Of a stretch of 64,000 nt of DNA, positions 17,488-26,829 are shown piece by piece. The stretch comes from Bradyrhizobium liaoningense (GTDB taxonomy: Bacteria > Pseudomonadota > Alphaproteobacteria > Rhizobiales > Xanthobacteraceae), in the NCBI RefSeq assembly GCF_018130955.1, contig NZ_JAFCJM010000015.1:108746-172745 (forward strand). Reading direction: 5' to 3'. Position numbers and translations under genes: made by a program. The notes beneath the pieces are model-generated. The model was given only the letters and a program-made list of their open reading frames with translations. It was not told the origin of the DNA and did not search any database. The stretch's first letter is position 1, and each line of letters begins with the position of its first letter.

Positions 17488-19170
17488 CTACGTGCTGCTT
17501 CCCGCGGCGGTCGCGACCACCGGCAGCACCTCGCCTGCGGCGGGGTCCGGCGTTCCCTCGTTCCAGCGCACCGAGCCGAACGGACGCTCCAGCATGCGAC
17601 GGATCCGCACCGGCTCGGGTCCGATGTGAAAAGCGATCGCCTGCTGATGCAGCGCGCGCTCGGACTGCGTCGAGCGATTGCGTTGACGCAGGTAATCCAG
17701 CCATGTCGGGCAATGATAGCGCTCGGTCCACAATTCGGGGTCGGCGATGTCGCGCGCGATCGACCAGCCATAGGCGCCGTTGCGCTGCCTGGAGAGCTGC
17801 ACGTCCTGCATCACATTGTGGAAGGCGCGCGCGTTCTCTTGGCTGACACGATACTCGATCTCGACCACCAGCGGCCCGCTGCGCCCGGTCAGCGACAGCT
17901 TGACTTCGGGATCGGCCAGCACCTCGGCATCCTCATTGCGCGCGCCGACGCGGGGCATGGCGAGCCAGAGTCCGACCAGCGGCGAGAGCAGCATCGTTCC
18001 GGCCGCAACGAGCAGCGCGTATTCGACGCCGACATAGTCGGTGAGGTGACCCCAGCCCCAGGCGCCGATCGCAATACCGCCGGCGATTGCGGCCTGAAAC
18101 GCCGCGAGCGAGCGTCCCGCCACCCAACGCGGCGCGGAGAGCTGCACGCCGATGTTGAACAGCGCCACCGCGGCCATCCAGACCGCGCCGGCCAGCACGA
18201 GGGCTGCCGCCGTCAACACCGGCTCCTTGCTGATCGCGAGTGCAGCCATCGCAAAGGCCATCGAGATCGTGCAGGCGCGGATCGCCGATTCGCCGCTCAT
18301 GCGCTTGCGCACCTCGTGGATGTTGAGCGCGCCGACCACTGCGCCCATGCCGAACGCGCCCAGCAGGATGCCGTAGGTCTGCGCGCCGCCATGCAGGAGA
18401 TCGCGTGCGATCAGCGGCATCAGCGCCATGACGGCGCCGCCGATCAGGCCCATCACCAGCGTGCGCGTCAGCACGATCTTGATCGGTGGAGAGTTGGTGA
18501 TGTAGCGAAAGCCGGAGACCATCGCCCGGTTGAGCTTCTCCCGCGGAAGGCGCGAGGGTTCGGTGGTGCGCCGCCACAGGATCAGCACAGCGAATAGCGG
18601 CAGATAGAGAATCGCGTTGGCGGCGAAGGCCGCCACGGCACCCAGGGACGCGACGATGACGCCGCCGATCGCGGGGCCAAAGCTGCGCGCGATGTTGTAG
18701 CTGATGCCGTTCAGCGCCACCGCCGAGGGCAGCGCATCCGGCGGCACCTGCTCGCTGACCGAGGATTGCCAGGCCGGGCCGAACAGCGCATTGCCGCTTC
18801 CGACGATGAAGCAGAAGGCGAGCAGGGTTTCCGGGGTGATCAGCTTGAGCCAGGCGAGCACGGTGAGTGCGGTCGCGCCGATCAGCGCGATCGAGAGCGA
18901 GACCAGCGTCACGATGCGCCGGTCATACATGTCGGCGATGGCGCCGGCCGGCATCGAGATCAGCATGATCGGCAGCATCAGCGCGGTCTGCACCAGCGCC
19001 ACCTTGTCCGCCGAGGCCGCCATCTGCGTCATCGCCCAGGCCGCGCCCACGCCCTGGATCAGGAGCCCGAGATTGGAGAGCAGGCTGGCGAGCCAGATGC
19101 GCCGGAACACGGTGTACCGCAGCGGGGCGGTGATCCCGTCGGATCTCGGGCGTTTCGGCTGCTCGGTCAT
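17488..19170 (-). CDS. MFS transporter, MFS_3 (transmembrane secretion effector) family
   Basis: 560 residues. An N-terminal 12-helix major facilitator core (~20-410) begins with LRYTVFRRIWLASLLSNLG, typical of the EntS/MFS_3 branch, with GAIADMYDRR as the loop 2-3 motif. A soluble C-terminal domain of about 130 residues (VVEIEYRVSQENARAFHNVM) is characteristic of this family's longer members. Substrate cannot be told; relatives export siderophores or drugs. ATG 19170 has GGAAGGGG just upstream; GTG 19182 is an alternative. Confidence 0.9.
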   Translation of the reverse strand: MTEQPKRPRSDGITAPLRYTVFRRIWLASLLSNLGLLIQGVGAAWAMTQMAASADKVALVQTALMLPIMLISMPAGAIADMYDRRIVTLVSLSIALIGATALTVLAWLKLITPETLLAFCFIVGSGNALFGPAWQSSVSEQVPPDALPSAVALNGISYNIARSFGPAIGGVIVASLGAVAAFAANAILYLPLFAVLILWRRTTEPSRLPREKLNRAMVSGFRYITNSPPIKIVLTRTLVMGLIGGAVMALMPLIARDLLHGGAQTYGILLGAFGMGAVVGALNIHEVRKRMSGESAIRACTISMAFAMAALAISKEPVLTAAALVLAGAVWMAAVALFNIGVQLSAPRWVAGRSLAAFQAAIAGGIAIGAWGWGHLTDYVGVEYALLVAAGTMLLSPLVGLWLAMPRVGARNEDAEVLADPEVKLSLTGRSGPLVVEIEYRVSQENARAFHNVMQDVQLSRQRNGAYGWSIARDIADPELWTERYHCPTWLDYLRQRNRSTQSERALHQQAIAFHIGPEPVRIRRMLERPFGSVRWNEGTPDPAAGEVLPVVATAAGSST

Positions 19171-19332
19171 ATCCCCTTCCACGCAGGCTGCTAACAGCGG
19201 TTCGACGATTCCAGGTCCAAAATTCCAGGTTCAAGTGATGCCTGCGAAAGTCCTTCGCTGTCCAGTGTTTAGGCGGCTATAAGCGACGCAGCGGACAGGT
19301 TTTGAACGCTTGAGAAGCCAGGGAGGAACACG

Positions 19333-20697
19333 ATGAAACTGTCGCGACGGACGATCTTGCTGGGCGCGAGCGCCCTGCCTTTCGCGACTGCGAAGTTCGG
19401 CACGGTGGCGTGGGCGCAGACTGCACCCCCGCCCGGTGAGGTGCCGCCGATCCTGTTCGTCCATGGCAATGGCGACTACGACGCGCTCTGGATGACGACC
19501 CTGTGGCGGATGGAATCGAACGGCATCGCGCGCGAGCGCATGATGGCGCTCAATTTCACCAATCCGAATGCGCGCAGCGACGACAAGGTCGAGCAGCCGG
19601 ATCGATCCTCATCCGAGGACCAGCGCCGCGAGCTCGCGGCGGCGATCGCCGAACTGAAGCGTCGCACCGGCGCGGCACGCGTAGCGCTGGTCGGCAGCTC
19701 GCGCGGTGGCAACTCGATCCGCAACGTCATCAAGAATGGCGGCGCGGCCGATGTCAGCCACGCCATTCTCTGTGGCACGCCCAATCACGGCGTCTTTGCC
19801 ACCGACGACGCGCCGGGCAACGAGTTCAACGGCCGTGGGGCGTTCCTGCGCGCGCTCAACGAAGGCGAGAGCGAAGTGACGCCGGGGCCTGCGTTCCTCA
19901 CGCTGCGCAGTGACGGCATGGACAAATACGCGCAAGCGGACGGCCGGTTCATCGGTCGGCCCGGCGTGCCGACCAACGTCACGGTCGAGGGTCCGGAGCT
20001 GAAGGGCGCCACGAACCTCGTTCTTGGCACGCTCGATCACCGCGAGGTCGCGTTTCATCCACGCGCATTCCGCGAGATCTACAAGTTCATCGCGGGACGC
20101 GAGCCGGCGCGCATTGCCATCAAGCCGGAGGCGAGTGTCAAGCTGAGCGGCCTGGTGACCGGGATGCCCGGCGGTACGCCGACCAATCGTCCGGTCGCTG
20201 GTGCCACGGTCGAAGTCTTCCGCGTCGATCCCGAAACTGGTGAACGCAGGGGCGACCCGCTGTACAACAGCAAGACGGCGGCCGACGGCCGCTGGGGGCC
20301 GGTGCAGGTCGATCCCACCGCATTCCTCGAATTCGTACTGACCTCACAGGACGCGCCGACGACGCATATCTATCGCTCGCCGTTCCCGCGCTCGTCCGAC
20401 GTCGTGCATCTTCGAGCTGCGCGCCCGCTCGGGCCGACCGATGCCGGCGCCGGCGCGGTCGTGATCATGTCGCGGCCGCGGGGCTATTTTGGCCTGCCGC
20501 GGGACGTCGTGCTGTTCGACGGCAAGGAGCCGGCCGACGTCAAGCCGGGCGTGCCCACGGATTCGGCAGCCACTCTGCGGCTTCCGGCCTCGGACGTCGG
20601 GCGTAACATTGTGGCAGAGTTCAACGAAGAACGGATTGTGGCACGGGCCTGGCCCGCCCAGGAGAACAGGATTGCGGTTGTCGAACTGACTTACTAG
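19333..20697 (+). CDS. Tat-exported alpha/beta hydrolase
   Basis: 454 residues. The N-terminus MKLSRRTILLGASALPFA is a twin-arginine signal. The hydrolase fold follows: oxyanion strand ILFVHGNGDYDALW, nucleophile elbow GSSRGGNS (Ser in GxSxG form), and HREVAFHPRAF late in the catalytic domain (~residue 235), where the catalytic His would lie. Residues ~265-450 form a beta-rich C-terminal region like carboxypeptidase-regulatory domains (PVAGATVEVFRVDPETGERRG). Likely a periplasmic esterase or lipase; substrate unknown. Followed 36 bp later by a P450 gene. Confidence 0.8.
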   Translation: MKLSRRTILLGASALPFATAKFGTVAWAQTAPPPGEVPPILFVHGNGDYDALWMTTLWRMESNGIARERMMALNFTNPNARSDDKVEQPDRSSSEDQRRELAAAIAELKRRTGAARVALVGSSRGGNSIRNVIKNGGAADVSHAILCGTPNHGVFATDDAPGNEFNGRGAFLRALNEGESEVTPGPAFLTLRSDGMDKYAQADGRFIGRPGVPTNVTVEGPELKGATNLVLGTLDHREVAFHPRAFREIYKFIAGREPARIAIKPEASVKLSGLVTGMPGGTPTNRPVAGATVEVFRVDPETGERRGDPLYNSKTAADGRWGPVQVDPTAFLEFVLTSQDAPTTHIYRSPFPRSSDVVHLRAARPLGPTDAGAGAVVIMSRPRGYFGLPRDVVLFDGKEPADVKPGVPTDSAATLRLPASDVGRNIVAEFNEERIVARAWPAQENRIAVVELTY

Positions 20698-20733
20698 CTA
20701 TTTTGTTGCAGCGCGCCTGCCGCGGAGGGAGCC

Positions 20734-22122
20734 ATGAGCATCGCCGAAGCCTATGACGCACCGGTGGCACGTCGGCCCCTGGTCCCGCCGAGCCCGCCCC
20801 GTGCGCCCGAAGGCATGGGGACGATCGGCCGGATCATGGCGATGCGCGACAGTGTGATCTCCACCTGGGGACCGCGCGCCTATCAGGAAGATCTGATCCA
20901 GGCGCGCTTCTTCCTGCGCAGCAATTTCATCGTCAACCGGCCCGACGCGATCAAGCACGTGCTGGTGGACAATTACGAGAACTACACCAGGACCGCGCCG
21001 GGCATCCGCGTGCTGCGTCCGATCCTCGGCAAGGGTGTGCTGATCGCCGAAGGGCGACCCTGGAAACATCAGCGGCGCACGCTGGCGCCGGCCTTCGCGC
21101 CGCGCGCCGTCACCACGCTGGTGCCGCACATGATCGCCGGCGTCGACGAGGCGATCGAAAAACTCAAGGCCAATGGCGGCCAACCGGTCGACATGCGCGA
21201 CGCCATGCAGCGCATGACCTTGGAGATCGCCGGCCGCACCATGTTCTCCTTCGAAATGGGACGCCACGGCACGACGCTGCGCGAGCTCATCATGGAGTAT
21301 GGCGAGAAGCTCGCGCGGCCTCATCCGCTCGACCTGCTGTTGCCGTTGAGCTGGCCGAGCCCGCAGGATTTCGCCCGCGCGCGCTTCAGCAAGCGGTGGA
21401 TGGAGTTCATGACGACGGTCATGACCGAGCGCCGCGCCATCGGCAAGCAGGAGGGTGCGCCGCCGCGCGATCTGTTTGATCTGCTCGACGCTGCGCGCGA
21501 TCCCGAGACCGGCGCGGCATTCTCCGAGGAGCAATTGCGCGACGAGGCCGCGACCATGATCCTCGCCGGTCACGAGACGACTGCCACCGCGCTGTTCTGG
21601 GCGCTCTATTTGCTGTCGCTCGATCCGGCGACGCAGGATGAGGTGGCCGCTGAGGTGAAGACCGCAATGGCCGCCGGCGCACTTGAGCTCGACCGGCTAA
21701 AATTCACCCGCGCGGTCATCGACGAGACCATGCGGCTCTATCCGTCGGTGTTTCTGATCGCGCGCGCCGCGGCGGCGCCGGACATCATCGGCGACAAGCA
21801 GGTGCGCAAGGGCGACGTCATCCTGATCTCGCCCTGGCTGCTGCATCGGCACGAAAAGCTCTGGACCGATCCGGATGCGTTCATCCCGGCGCGCTTCATG
21901 CCGGGCGCGCCGCAGCCGGACCGTTTTGCCTATCTGCCGTTCGGCGTTGGGCCGCGCGTCTGCATCGGCGCGCAATTCGCCCTCGTCGAGGCGACCCTTG
22001 CGCTCGCAAAGCTGGTCGGTGCATTCCGCTTTGACCTGATCGACAAGAAGCCGGTGATGGCGGTCGGTGTCGTGACGACGCAGCCGGACTATTCGCCGAT
22101 GTTTTCCATCACGCCTCGCTGA
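20734..22122 (+). CDS. cytochrome P450
   Basis: 462 residues, no membrane anchor, as usual for bacterial P450s. All signatures are present: I-helix GHETTATALFW (AGHETT), K-helix ETMRLYPS (ExxR), and the heme loop FGVGPRVCIGAQFA with the thiolate cysteine. The sequence style (FLRSNFIVNRPDAIKHVLVDN) suggests the CYP102/CYP4-like fatty-acid hydroxylase neighbourhood, but the substrate is not predictable. ATG 20734 has GGAGGGAG upstream. No redox partner is encoded nearby. Confidence 0.95.
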   Translation: MSIAEAYDAPVARRPLVPPSPPRAPEGMGTIGRIMAMRDSVISTWGPRAYQEDLIQARFFLRSNFIVNRPDAIKHVLVDNYENYTRTAPGIRVLRPILGKGVLIAEGRPWKHQRRTLAPAFAPRAVTTLVPHMIAGVDEAIEKLKANGGQPVDMRDAMQRMTLEIAGRTMFSFEMGRHGTTLRELIMEYGEKLARPHPLDLLLPLSWPSPQDFARARFSKRWMEFMTTVMTERRAIGKQEGAPPRDLFDLLDAARDPETGAAFSEEQLRDEAATMILAGHETTATALFWALYLLSLDPATQDEVAAEVKTAMAAGALELDRLKFTRAVIDETMRLYPSVFLIARAAAAPDIIGDKQVRKGDVILISPWLLHRHEKLWTDPDAFIPARFMPGAPQPDRFAYLPFGVGPRVCIGAQFALVEATLALAKLVGAFRFDLIDKKPVMAVGVVTTQPDYSPMFSITPR

Positions 22123-22132
22123 CGGAAGGCCC

Positions 22133-22152
22133 GATCGGGAATTATCCCGATC
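22133..22152. promoter_or_regulatory. 8-bp hairpin in the P450-cyclase gap
   Basis: gatcggga-atta-tcccgatc, a perfect dyad in the 50-bp gap. It has no T-tract, so it may be an operator or mRNA processing/attenuation hairpin rather than a terminator. Confidence 0.3.
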
Positions 22153-22172
22153 CTCACCCGAGAGGGACTGTC

Positions 22173-23585
22173 ATGAGTGATATCAAGGCTCAGTTTGCGC
22201 TACTGAGACAGACCGCGGATGCGACGGTGGCCGATGCTATCGAGCATCTTGTGGAGAAGGGGGCCGATCCCGAACTCAACCGCATCAACGCGATCGACTT
22301 CGCCAAGCGGGGCGGGCTCGACGAAGAGAAGGTCATTTCCGGTTTCCTTCACTCGTCGAGGCTCGGGCTGTTCGACCTGACCTGGAACGTGCTGTGTCCG
22401 GGCTGCGGAGGCGTTCTCGGCGCGCATTCGACGCTGAAATCCCTCAAGCCCGACGACTACCATTGCGGCCTGTGCGCCTGCGGCTATGAGGCGTCGGTCG
22501 ACGAGCAGGTCGAGGTCGCCTTCACCGTCAGCCCGCGCGTGCGACGCATCGCGGCGCATGATCCCAACACGCTGCCGGTTTGGGACTATTACAAGCAGAT
22601 CTTCTGGAGCTCGGGCGTCGACTTCAACGTAGAGGGCTTTTCGACGCTCGCCGACGAGGTGACGCTCGATACGCTTGAGCTGCCGGCGGGCGAGAAGGCG
22701 GTGCTGTCGCTGCAACTGCCGAAAGAATTCATCATCATCTTCGAGCCGGTGACGCATTCCGCGCAGTTCATCGACGTGCAGGGTGAGCCGACCAAGGAAC
22801 GTCAGCAGCTCTCGCTGGTCTACACCAAGACACCGACGCCGACCGGCGGCACGCGGACCATGCGCCCCGGTCCATTGCGGCTGTCGCTCGACAACCAGGC
22901 GGACCAGCGCGTGCTACCCTCGGTCTTCATCGCCGGCGAGGCGATGCATCATCTGATCGGCAAGCGTAAACCGTTCCTTACCGCGAAGCGGATGCTGTCC
23001 AACCAGACCTTTCGCGACGTGTTCAAGGCCGACAATCTCAGCGTCGACCAGCGGCTGAAGATCACTTCCCTGACCTTCCTGTTCACGGATTTGAAGGGCT
23101 CGACTGCGCTCTACGAACGCGTCGGCGATCTCGCCGCCTTCGACCTCGTGCGGGCGCATTTCCACGCGCTCTTGGAAATCATCGCCTCCGAGAAAGGTGC
23201 GGTCGTGAAGACCATCGGCGATGCCGTGATGGCGACGTTCATCCGTCCCGAGCACGCGATCGTCGCCGGCTTGAGGATGCGGGCCGCGATGGATGAGCTG
23301 AACAAGCGGCGCGGCACCGACGATCTCATCGTCAAGATCGGCATTCATGAAGGCCCGTGCCTTGCCGTCATGCTCAACGAGCGGCAGGACTACTTTGGCC
23401 AGACCGTCAACATCGCCGCGCGCGTGCAGAGCCTGTCGACGGCGCAGGAGATCCACATCACCGGCCCCGTGCTCGACGCGCCGGCCGTGGCCGAGATTCT
23501 CGAGCAGCGTTCGATCAGGCCGATCCAGAAGCAGGCCGCGCTGCGCGGCATCGCCGACAAGATGGTGGTGTACGAAATACCGTAG
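22173..23585 (+). CDS. adenylate cyclase with N-terminal DUF5939 zinc-ribbon-like region
   Basis: 470 residues. The N-terminal ~270 residues match DUF5939: CPGCGG (near 77) and CGLCACG (near 104) look like a four-cysteine metal site. The C-terminal class III cyclase domain has metal aspartates in FTDLKGST and TIGDAVMATF and the YFGQTVNIAARV segment. Probably makes cAMP in the cytosol; no transmembrane helices. The cysteines suggest redox or metal sensing, which is inference. It is 50 bp after the P450 gene on the same strand. Confidence 0.92.
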   Translation: MSDIKAQFALLRQTADATVADAIEHLVEKGADPELNRINAIDFAKRGGLDEEKVISGFLHSSRLGLFDLTWNVLCPGCGGVLGAHSTLKSLKPDDYHCGLCACGYEASVDEQVEVAFTVSPRVRRIAAHDPNTLPVWDYYKQIFWSSGVDFNVEGFSTLADEVTLDTLELPAGEKAVLSLQLPKEFIIIFEPVTHSAQFIDVQGEPTKERQQLSLVYTKTPTPTGGTRTMRPGPLRLSLDNQADQRVLPSVFIAGEAMHHLIGKRKPFLTAKRMLSNQTFRDVFKADNLSVDQRLKITSLTFLFTDLKGSTALYERVGDLAAFDLVRAHFHALLEIIASEKGAVVKTIGDAVMATFIRPEHAIVAGLRMRAAMDELNKRRGTDDLIVKIGIHEGPCLAVMLNERQDYFGQTVNIAARVQSLSTAQEIHITGPVLDAPAVAEILEQRSIRPIQKQAALRGIADKMVVYEIP

Positions 23586-23725
23586 TGCGACATCGTCCAG
23601 ATTGCCGAAACGTAATGCAGCGCGCGGACCTGACGCACATTGCGCCGGTTGGGTTTCACGCTCATATAAGAGCTAGTCGAAGCCGCCCTCGCGGCACCCC
23701 CCATCATCGGACTCGGCAGGACGTA

Positions 23726-24214
23726 ATGCTCGACGGATTGCGCCAATTCATCTCCGACATCGTTTCCCCTCAGGCGCAGGAACGTGCCTTCGGCGATAGC
23801 GATTATCGTCTGGCCGCCACCGCGTTGCTCATCCACGTGATCTCGCTCGACGGCGAGCCGACACCGACCGAGAAGCGCAAGCTGCACGGCCTGATCGAAA
23901 GCCATTTCGGTCTGGACCGCGGCACGGCCGACCGTCTGATTGCATCTGCGACGGAAGTCGAAGGCGACGCCGTCGACCTCTATCGCTTCACCAGCATCAT
24001 CATGCGCGCGGTCGACGAAGAGGGCCGCAAGCGCATCGTCGAGATGATGTGGGAGCTGGTCTACGCCGACGGCCATGTCACCGAGTTCGAGGACAATGTC
24101 GTCTGGCGTGCCTCCGATCTCCTCGCCGTGTCGCAGCGGGACCGGATCGATCTGAAGCACATCGTTGCCAACCGTCGCACGGGCCAGGTCAAGGACAGCG
24201 TTACCGGCGGCTGA
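23726..24214 (+). CDS. TerB family tellurite resistance protein
   Basis: 162 residues, all helical. TerB-like features: an N-terminal helix pair (YRLAATALLIHVISLDGEPT) with the acidic D-G-E metal-binding turn, and its repeat in the second half (MMWELVYADGHVTEFED). TerB-like domains bind divalent metal and occur in stress and surveillance systems; a lone copy like this has no defined role. ATG 23726 chosen as the domain start; the frame is open far upstream. Confidence 0.88.
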   Translation: MLDGLRQFISDIVSPQAQERAFGDSDYRLAATALLIHVISLDGEPTPTEKRKLHGLIESHFGLDRGTADRLIASATEVEGDAVDLYRFTSIIMRAVDEEGRKRIVEMMWELVYADGHVTEFEDNVVWRASDLLAVSQRDRIDLKHIVANRRTGQVKDSVTGG

Positions 24215-24296
24215 CCGCTCGCGCCCTGCGACCGGGGCGTGCATCGCCGACATGACAAAACTTTAATGTTTCTGACGATTGCCGGGCAATGGAAGA

Positions 24297-24318
24297 GCCC
24301 TGCAAAACAGGGCATTTT
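24297..24318 (+). terminator. weak intrinsic terminator after the TerB gene
   Basis: gccctg-caaaa-cagggc followed by attttc. Six-bp stem and short T-run, 83 bp after the stop codon. The rest of the 226-bp gap shows nothing clear. Confidence 0.4.
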
Positions 24319-24440
24319 CCTGCACGTCCTATCCGCTGCTCACGGCGCCATGCGGTGGGACGGCTTGCGTCGTTCGCAACGCCTATGCTCTCGTCGGTTT
24401 TGTTTCCTTCCAATTTGCTTGCATTCAAGAGACTTCCATC

Positions 24441-25220
24441 GTGACTGAGCGTGTGACGCTGATTACCGGCGCCTCGGCGGGCATCGGCGCGGAGCTGGCG
24501 CGTGTGTTTGCCGCGAACGGCCATCGTCTGGTTCTGACCGCGCGCCGTGCCGACCGGCTGGAAGCGCTGGCGAACGAGATTGCCGCCAAGGGCGGCACCA
24601 GGCCGATCGTGATAGCCTGCGATCTTGGGGACAGCAGTGCCGGCGACAAGATCGCGGCTGCGCTCGCGGCTGAAGGTGTCGAGCTCGATAATCTCGTCAA
24701 CAATGCCGGCTTCGGCGTATTCGGTGAGGCAACCAAGCGCGACCGCGCGGAGCAGCTCGGCATCATCGACGTCAATATCCGCGCGCTCACCGATCTGTCG
24801 CTCCGCTTTGCCGATCAGCTCGTCAAGAATCGCGGTGGAATCCTCAATGTCGGTTCGGTCGCGGGCTTCCTGCCCGGCCCCGGAATGGCCGTCTATTACG
24901 CGTCCAAGGCCTATGTGATCTCCTTCACGGAGGCGCTGCGCGGTGAGCTCGGGCCGCGTGGCGTCCGCGTTACCGTGCTTTGCCCGGGGCCCGTGCCGTC
25001 GGAGTTTCAGGCGCGCGCGGGTTTTGCGCCGGGATTTGATTCGGCAGTCCTCAACGTTTCGGCTGCGGATGTCGCACGGGACGCCTATCGCGGCCTGATG
25101 GCCAATAAACGGGCAGTGCTGCCCGGTCTTGGCATCAAGATCGTGCCGTTCCTGCTCCGCTTCTTCCCGCGCGGCTTCATCCTTAATGCGGTCGGCCGGT
25201 TCCAGATGCGCAAGCGCTAG
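24441..25220 (+). CDS. SDR family oxidoreductase
   Basis: 259 residues, classical short-chain dehydrogenase. TGASAGIG cofactor motif at the N-terminus, LVNNAGFGVFG, catalytic Ser in VGSVAGF and Tyr-Lys in YYASKAY. ARRADR after the second strand suggests NADP preference. Closest in feel to DltE/YqjQ-like dehydrogenases; substrate unknown. GTG at 24441 is chosen at the motif start (VTERVTLITGAS). Confidence 0.92.
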   Translation: MTERVTLITGASAGIGAELARVFAANGHRLVLTARRADRLEALANEIAAKGGTRPIVIACDLGDSSAGDKIAAALAAEGVELDNLVNNAGFGVFGEATKRDRAEQLGIIDVNIRALTDLSLRFADQLVKNRGGILNVGSVAGFLPGPGMAVYYASKAYVISFTEALRGELGPRGVRVTVLCPGPVPSEFQARAGFAPGFDSAVLNVSAADVARDAYRGLMANKRAVLPGLGIKIVPFLLRFFPRGFILNAVGRFQMRKR

Positions 25221-25225
25221 ATTTC

Positions 25226-25275
25226 GCGTTTTCTTGAACGCGAACCGGTGTCCACTTCACCGGGAAACGCTTTAG
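25226..25275. repeat. Rhizobiales-type dispersed repeat
   Basis: Sequence gcgttttcttgaacgcg, then aaccggtgtccacttc and cgggaaacgctt. From memory this is a very common intergenic element in Rhizobiales genomes. It lies just after the SDR stop codon and includes the gcgtt/aacgc dyad arms. Confidence 0.7.
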
Positions 25276-25301
25276 GCGCAAAAATCCCCGCATTGGCCCG
25301 G

Positions 25302-25337
25302 GGTTTGCTTTGCAAACCATGTGTGCGCGAACTCACA
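25302..25337. promoter_or_regulatory. dyad plus CRP-like site upstream of the amidotransferase
   Basis: ggtttgc-ttt-gcaaacc (25302-25318) is a perfect 7-bp dyad. Just after it, TGTGC-GCGAAC-TCACA (25322-25337) is a one-mismatch CRP-like site centred 65 bp before the ATG at 25395. Confidence 0.4.
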
Positions 25338-25394
25338 CGAAATTAACGATCGCTTAGTTATGCTGGCGGTCAGGAATCAGCTTTCGGAAAGGCA

Positions 25395-26192
25395 ATGTCG
25401 TTCCGGTCTCTCAGCGTTGGTGGCGCAAATCTGGTGCCCTTCCCTCGAAGGACGCCGGGCGCGACCGCCGCTCACCGCGAGCCTTTGCCGGTCCTCATCG
25501 TCCTGCATCAGGAATCCTCCACGCCCGGCCGCGTCGGCAATGCGCTGCATGCACTCGGCCACCGGCTCGACATCCGCCGCCCGCGCTTCGGCGATCCCTT
25601 GCCCGACACGCTCGAGCGCCACGCCGGCGCCGTGATTTTTGGCGGGCCGATGAGCGCCAACGATTCCGACGATTACGTTCGTCGCGAGATCGACTGGATC
25701 GAAATTCCGCTCCGTGAACAACGGCCGTTCCTCGGCATCTGCCTCGGCGCGCAGATGCTCGCCAAGCAACTCGGTGCGCGCGTCGCGCCGCATCCCGAGG
25801 CGCTCGCCCAGATCGGCTATTATCCGATCCGCCCCACACGGGCGGGCCACACGCTGTGTCCGAATTGGCCGGATCAGGTCTATCACTGGCACCGTGAAGG
25901 TTTTGAGCTGCCGGCCGGAGCCGAGCTGCTCGCTGAGGGCGATGACTTTCCGGTGCAGGCGTTTCGCGCCGGCAATGCCTTCGGCTTCCAGTTTCATCCC
26001 GACGTGACCTACGCGATGATGCATTGCTGGACCACACGCGGCTATGACGGCTTTGGCGCACCCGGCGCACGGGCGCGTCATCATCACTTTGCGGACCGTG
26101 CCGTCTACGACGTCGTGGAACGTGCCTGGCTGAAGCAATTCGTCGACGGTTGGCTGGCCTGCCGGCCCGTGCTGGCACAGGCCGCAGAATAG
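25395..26192 (+). CDS. class I glutamine amidotransferase (GMP-synthase-like)
   Basis: 265 residues. The GATase fold shows GGPMSAND, the nucleophile elbow GICLGAQMLAK and the catalytic His in FQFHPD. The third triad residue is Asp (HPD) where canonical enzymes have Glu (HPE). An N-terminal extension of ~35 residues lacks a signal peptide. Proteins of this kind often hydrolyse gamma-glutamyl compounds or serve as stand-alone amidotransferases. ATG 25395 has GGAAAGG upstream. Substrate unknown. Confidence 0.85.
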   Translation: MSFRSLSVGGANLVPFPRRTPGATAAHREPLPVLIVLHQESSTPGRVGNALHALGHRLDIRRPRFGDPLPDTLERHAGAVIFGGPMSANDSDDYVRREIDWIEIPLREQRPFLGICLGAQMLAKQLGARVAPHPEALAQIGYYPIRPTRAGHTLCPNWPDQVYHWHREGFELPAGAELLAEGDDFPVQAFRAGNAFGFQFHPDVTYAMMHCWTTRGYDGFGAPGARARHHHFADRAVYDVVERAWLKQFVDGWLACRPVLAQAAE

Positions 26193-26293
26193 TCGCGGCA
26201 CCTCGCCGCTCGCCATAGTCCTTGCCAAATCCGCAGATGTGTTAGGGTCATCGCCACAAGCAGCCCGGAAGAGGCATGCGTGAGGGAGACCCC

Positions 26294-26797
26294 ATGACAG
26301 GCGAGGATTTCGCAAAACTGCTCGACGCGTTCACGCACTCGGCGGAGTCCGGCGACGGCGCCCGATTTGCGCAGCATTTTACCGAAGACGGCGTCTACTA
26401 CGACTACATCTACGGCCCGCATCGCGGCCGCGCCGATATCGCGCACATGATGCAGGGCCTGTTTCACCGCGATGCCACCGACTATCGCTGGGAGATGTTC
26501 GATCCCGTCTTCGACGGCCATCAAGGCTATGCCTGGTCGCTGTCGAGCTTCACCTCGACCATCCCGCAATTCCAGGGCAAGCGCGTCGTCATCGACGGCA
26601 TGAGCCGCTTCATCATTCGCGACGGCCTGATCGCGGAGTACCGCGAATCCGTCAATGGCGGCGTCGCGATGGCGCAGCTCGGTGTCGAGCCCGCACGCAT
26701 GGCAAAAGTGTTTTCACGCTGGAGCGGCTGGCTGAACGAGCGGCCGGAAACGCAGGCCTATCTCGCGCGTCCCAGGGGCTCGCGCGCAAAGAGCTAA
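26294..26797 (+). CDS. NTF2-like (SnoaL-type) protein
   Basis: 167 residues. MTGEDFAKLLDAFTHSAESGDGARFAQHFTEDGVYYD is the typical helix-strand start of the SnoaL/NTF2-like fold, a cone-shaped cavity protein seen in ketosteroid isomerases and dehydratases. The next gene is an enoyl-CoA hydratase 32 bp away, so both may serve one degradation route. ATG 26294 has GGGAG upstream; ATG 26276 is the alternative. Confidence 0.8.
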   Translation: MTGEDFAKLLDAFTHSAESGDGARFAQHFTEDGVYYDYIYGPHRGRADIAHMMQGLFHRDATDYRWEMFDPVFDGHQGYAWSLSSFTSTIPQFQGKRVVIDGMSRFIIRDGLIAEYRESVNGGVAMAQLGVEPARMAKVFSRWSGWLNERPETQAYLARPRGSRAKS

Positions 26798-26829
26798 GCT
26801 GACAACAAGAACACAAGGGAGAGAGCGCC

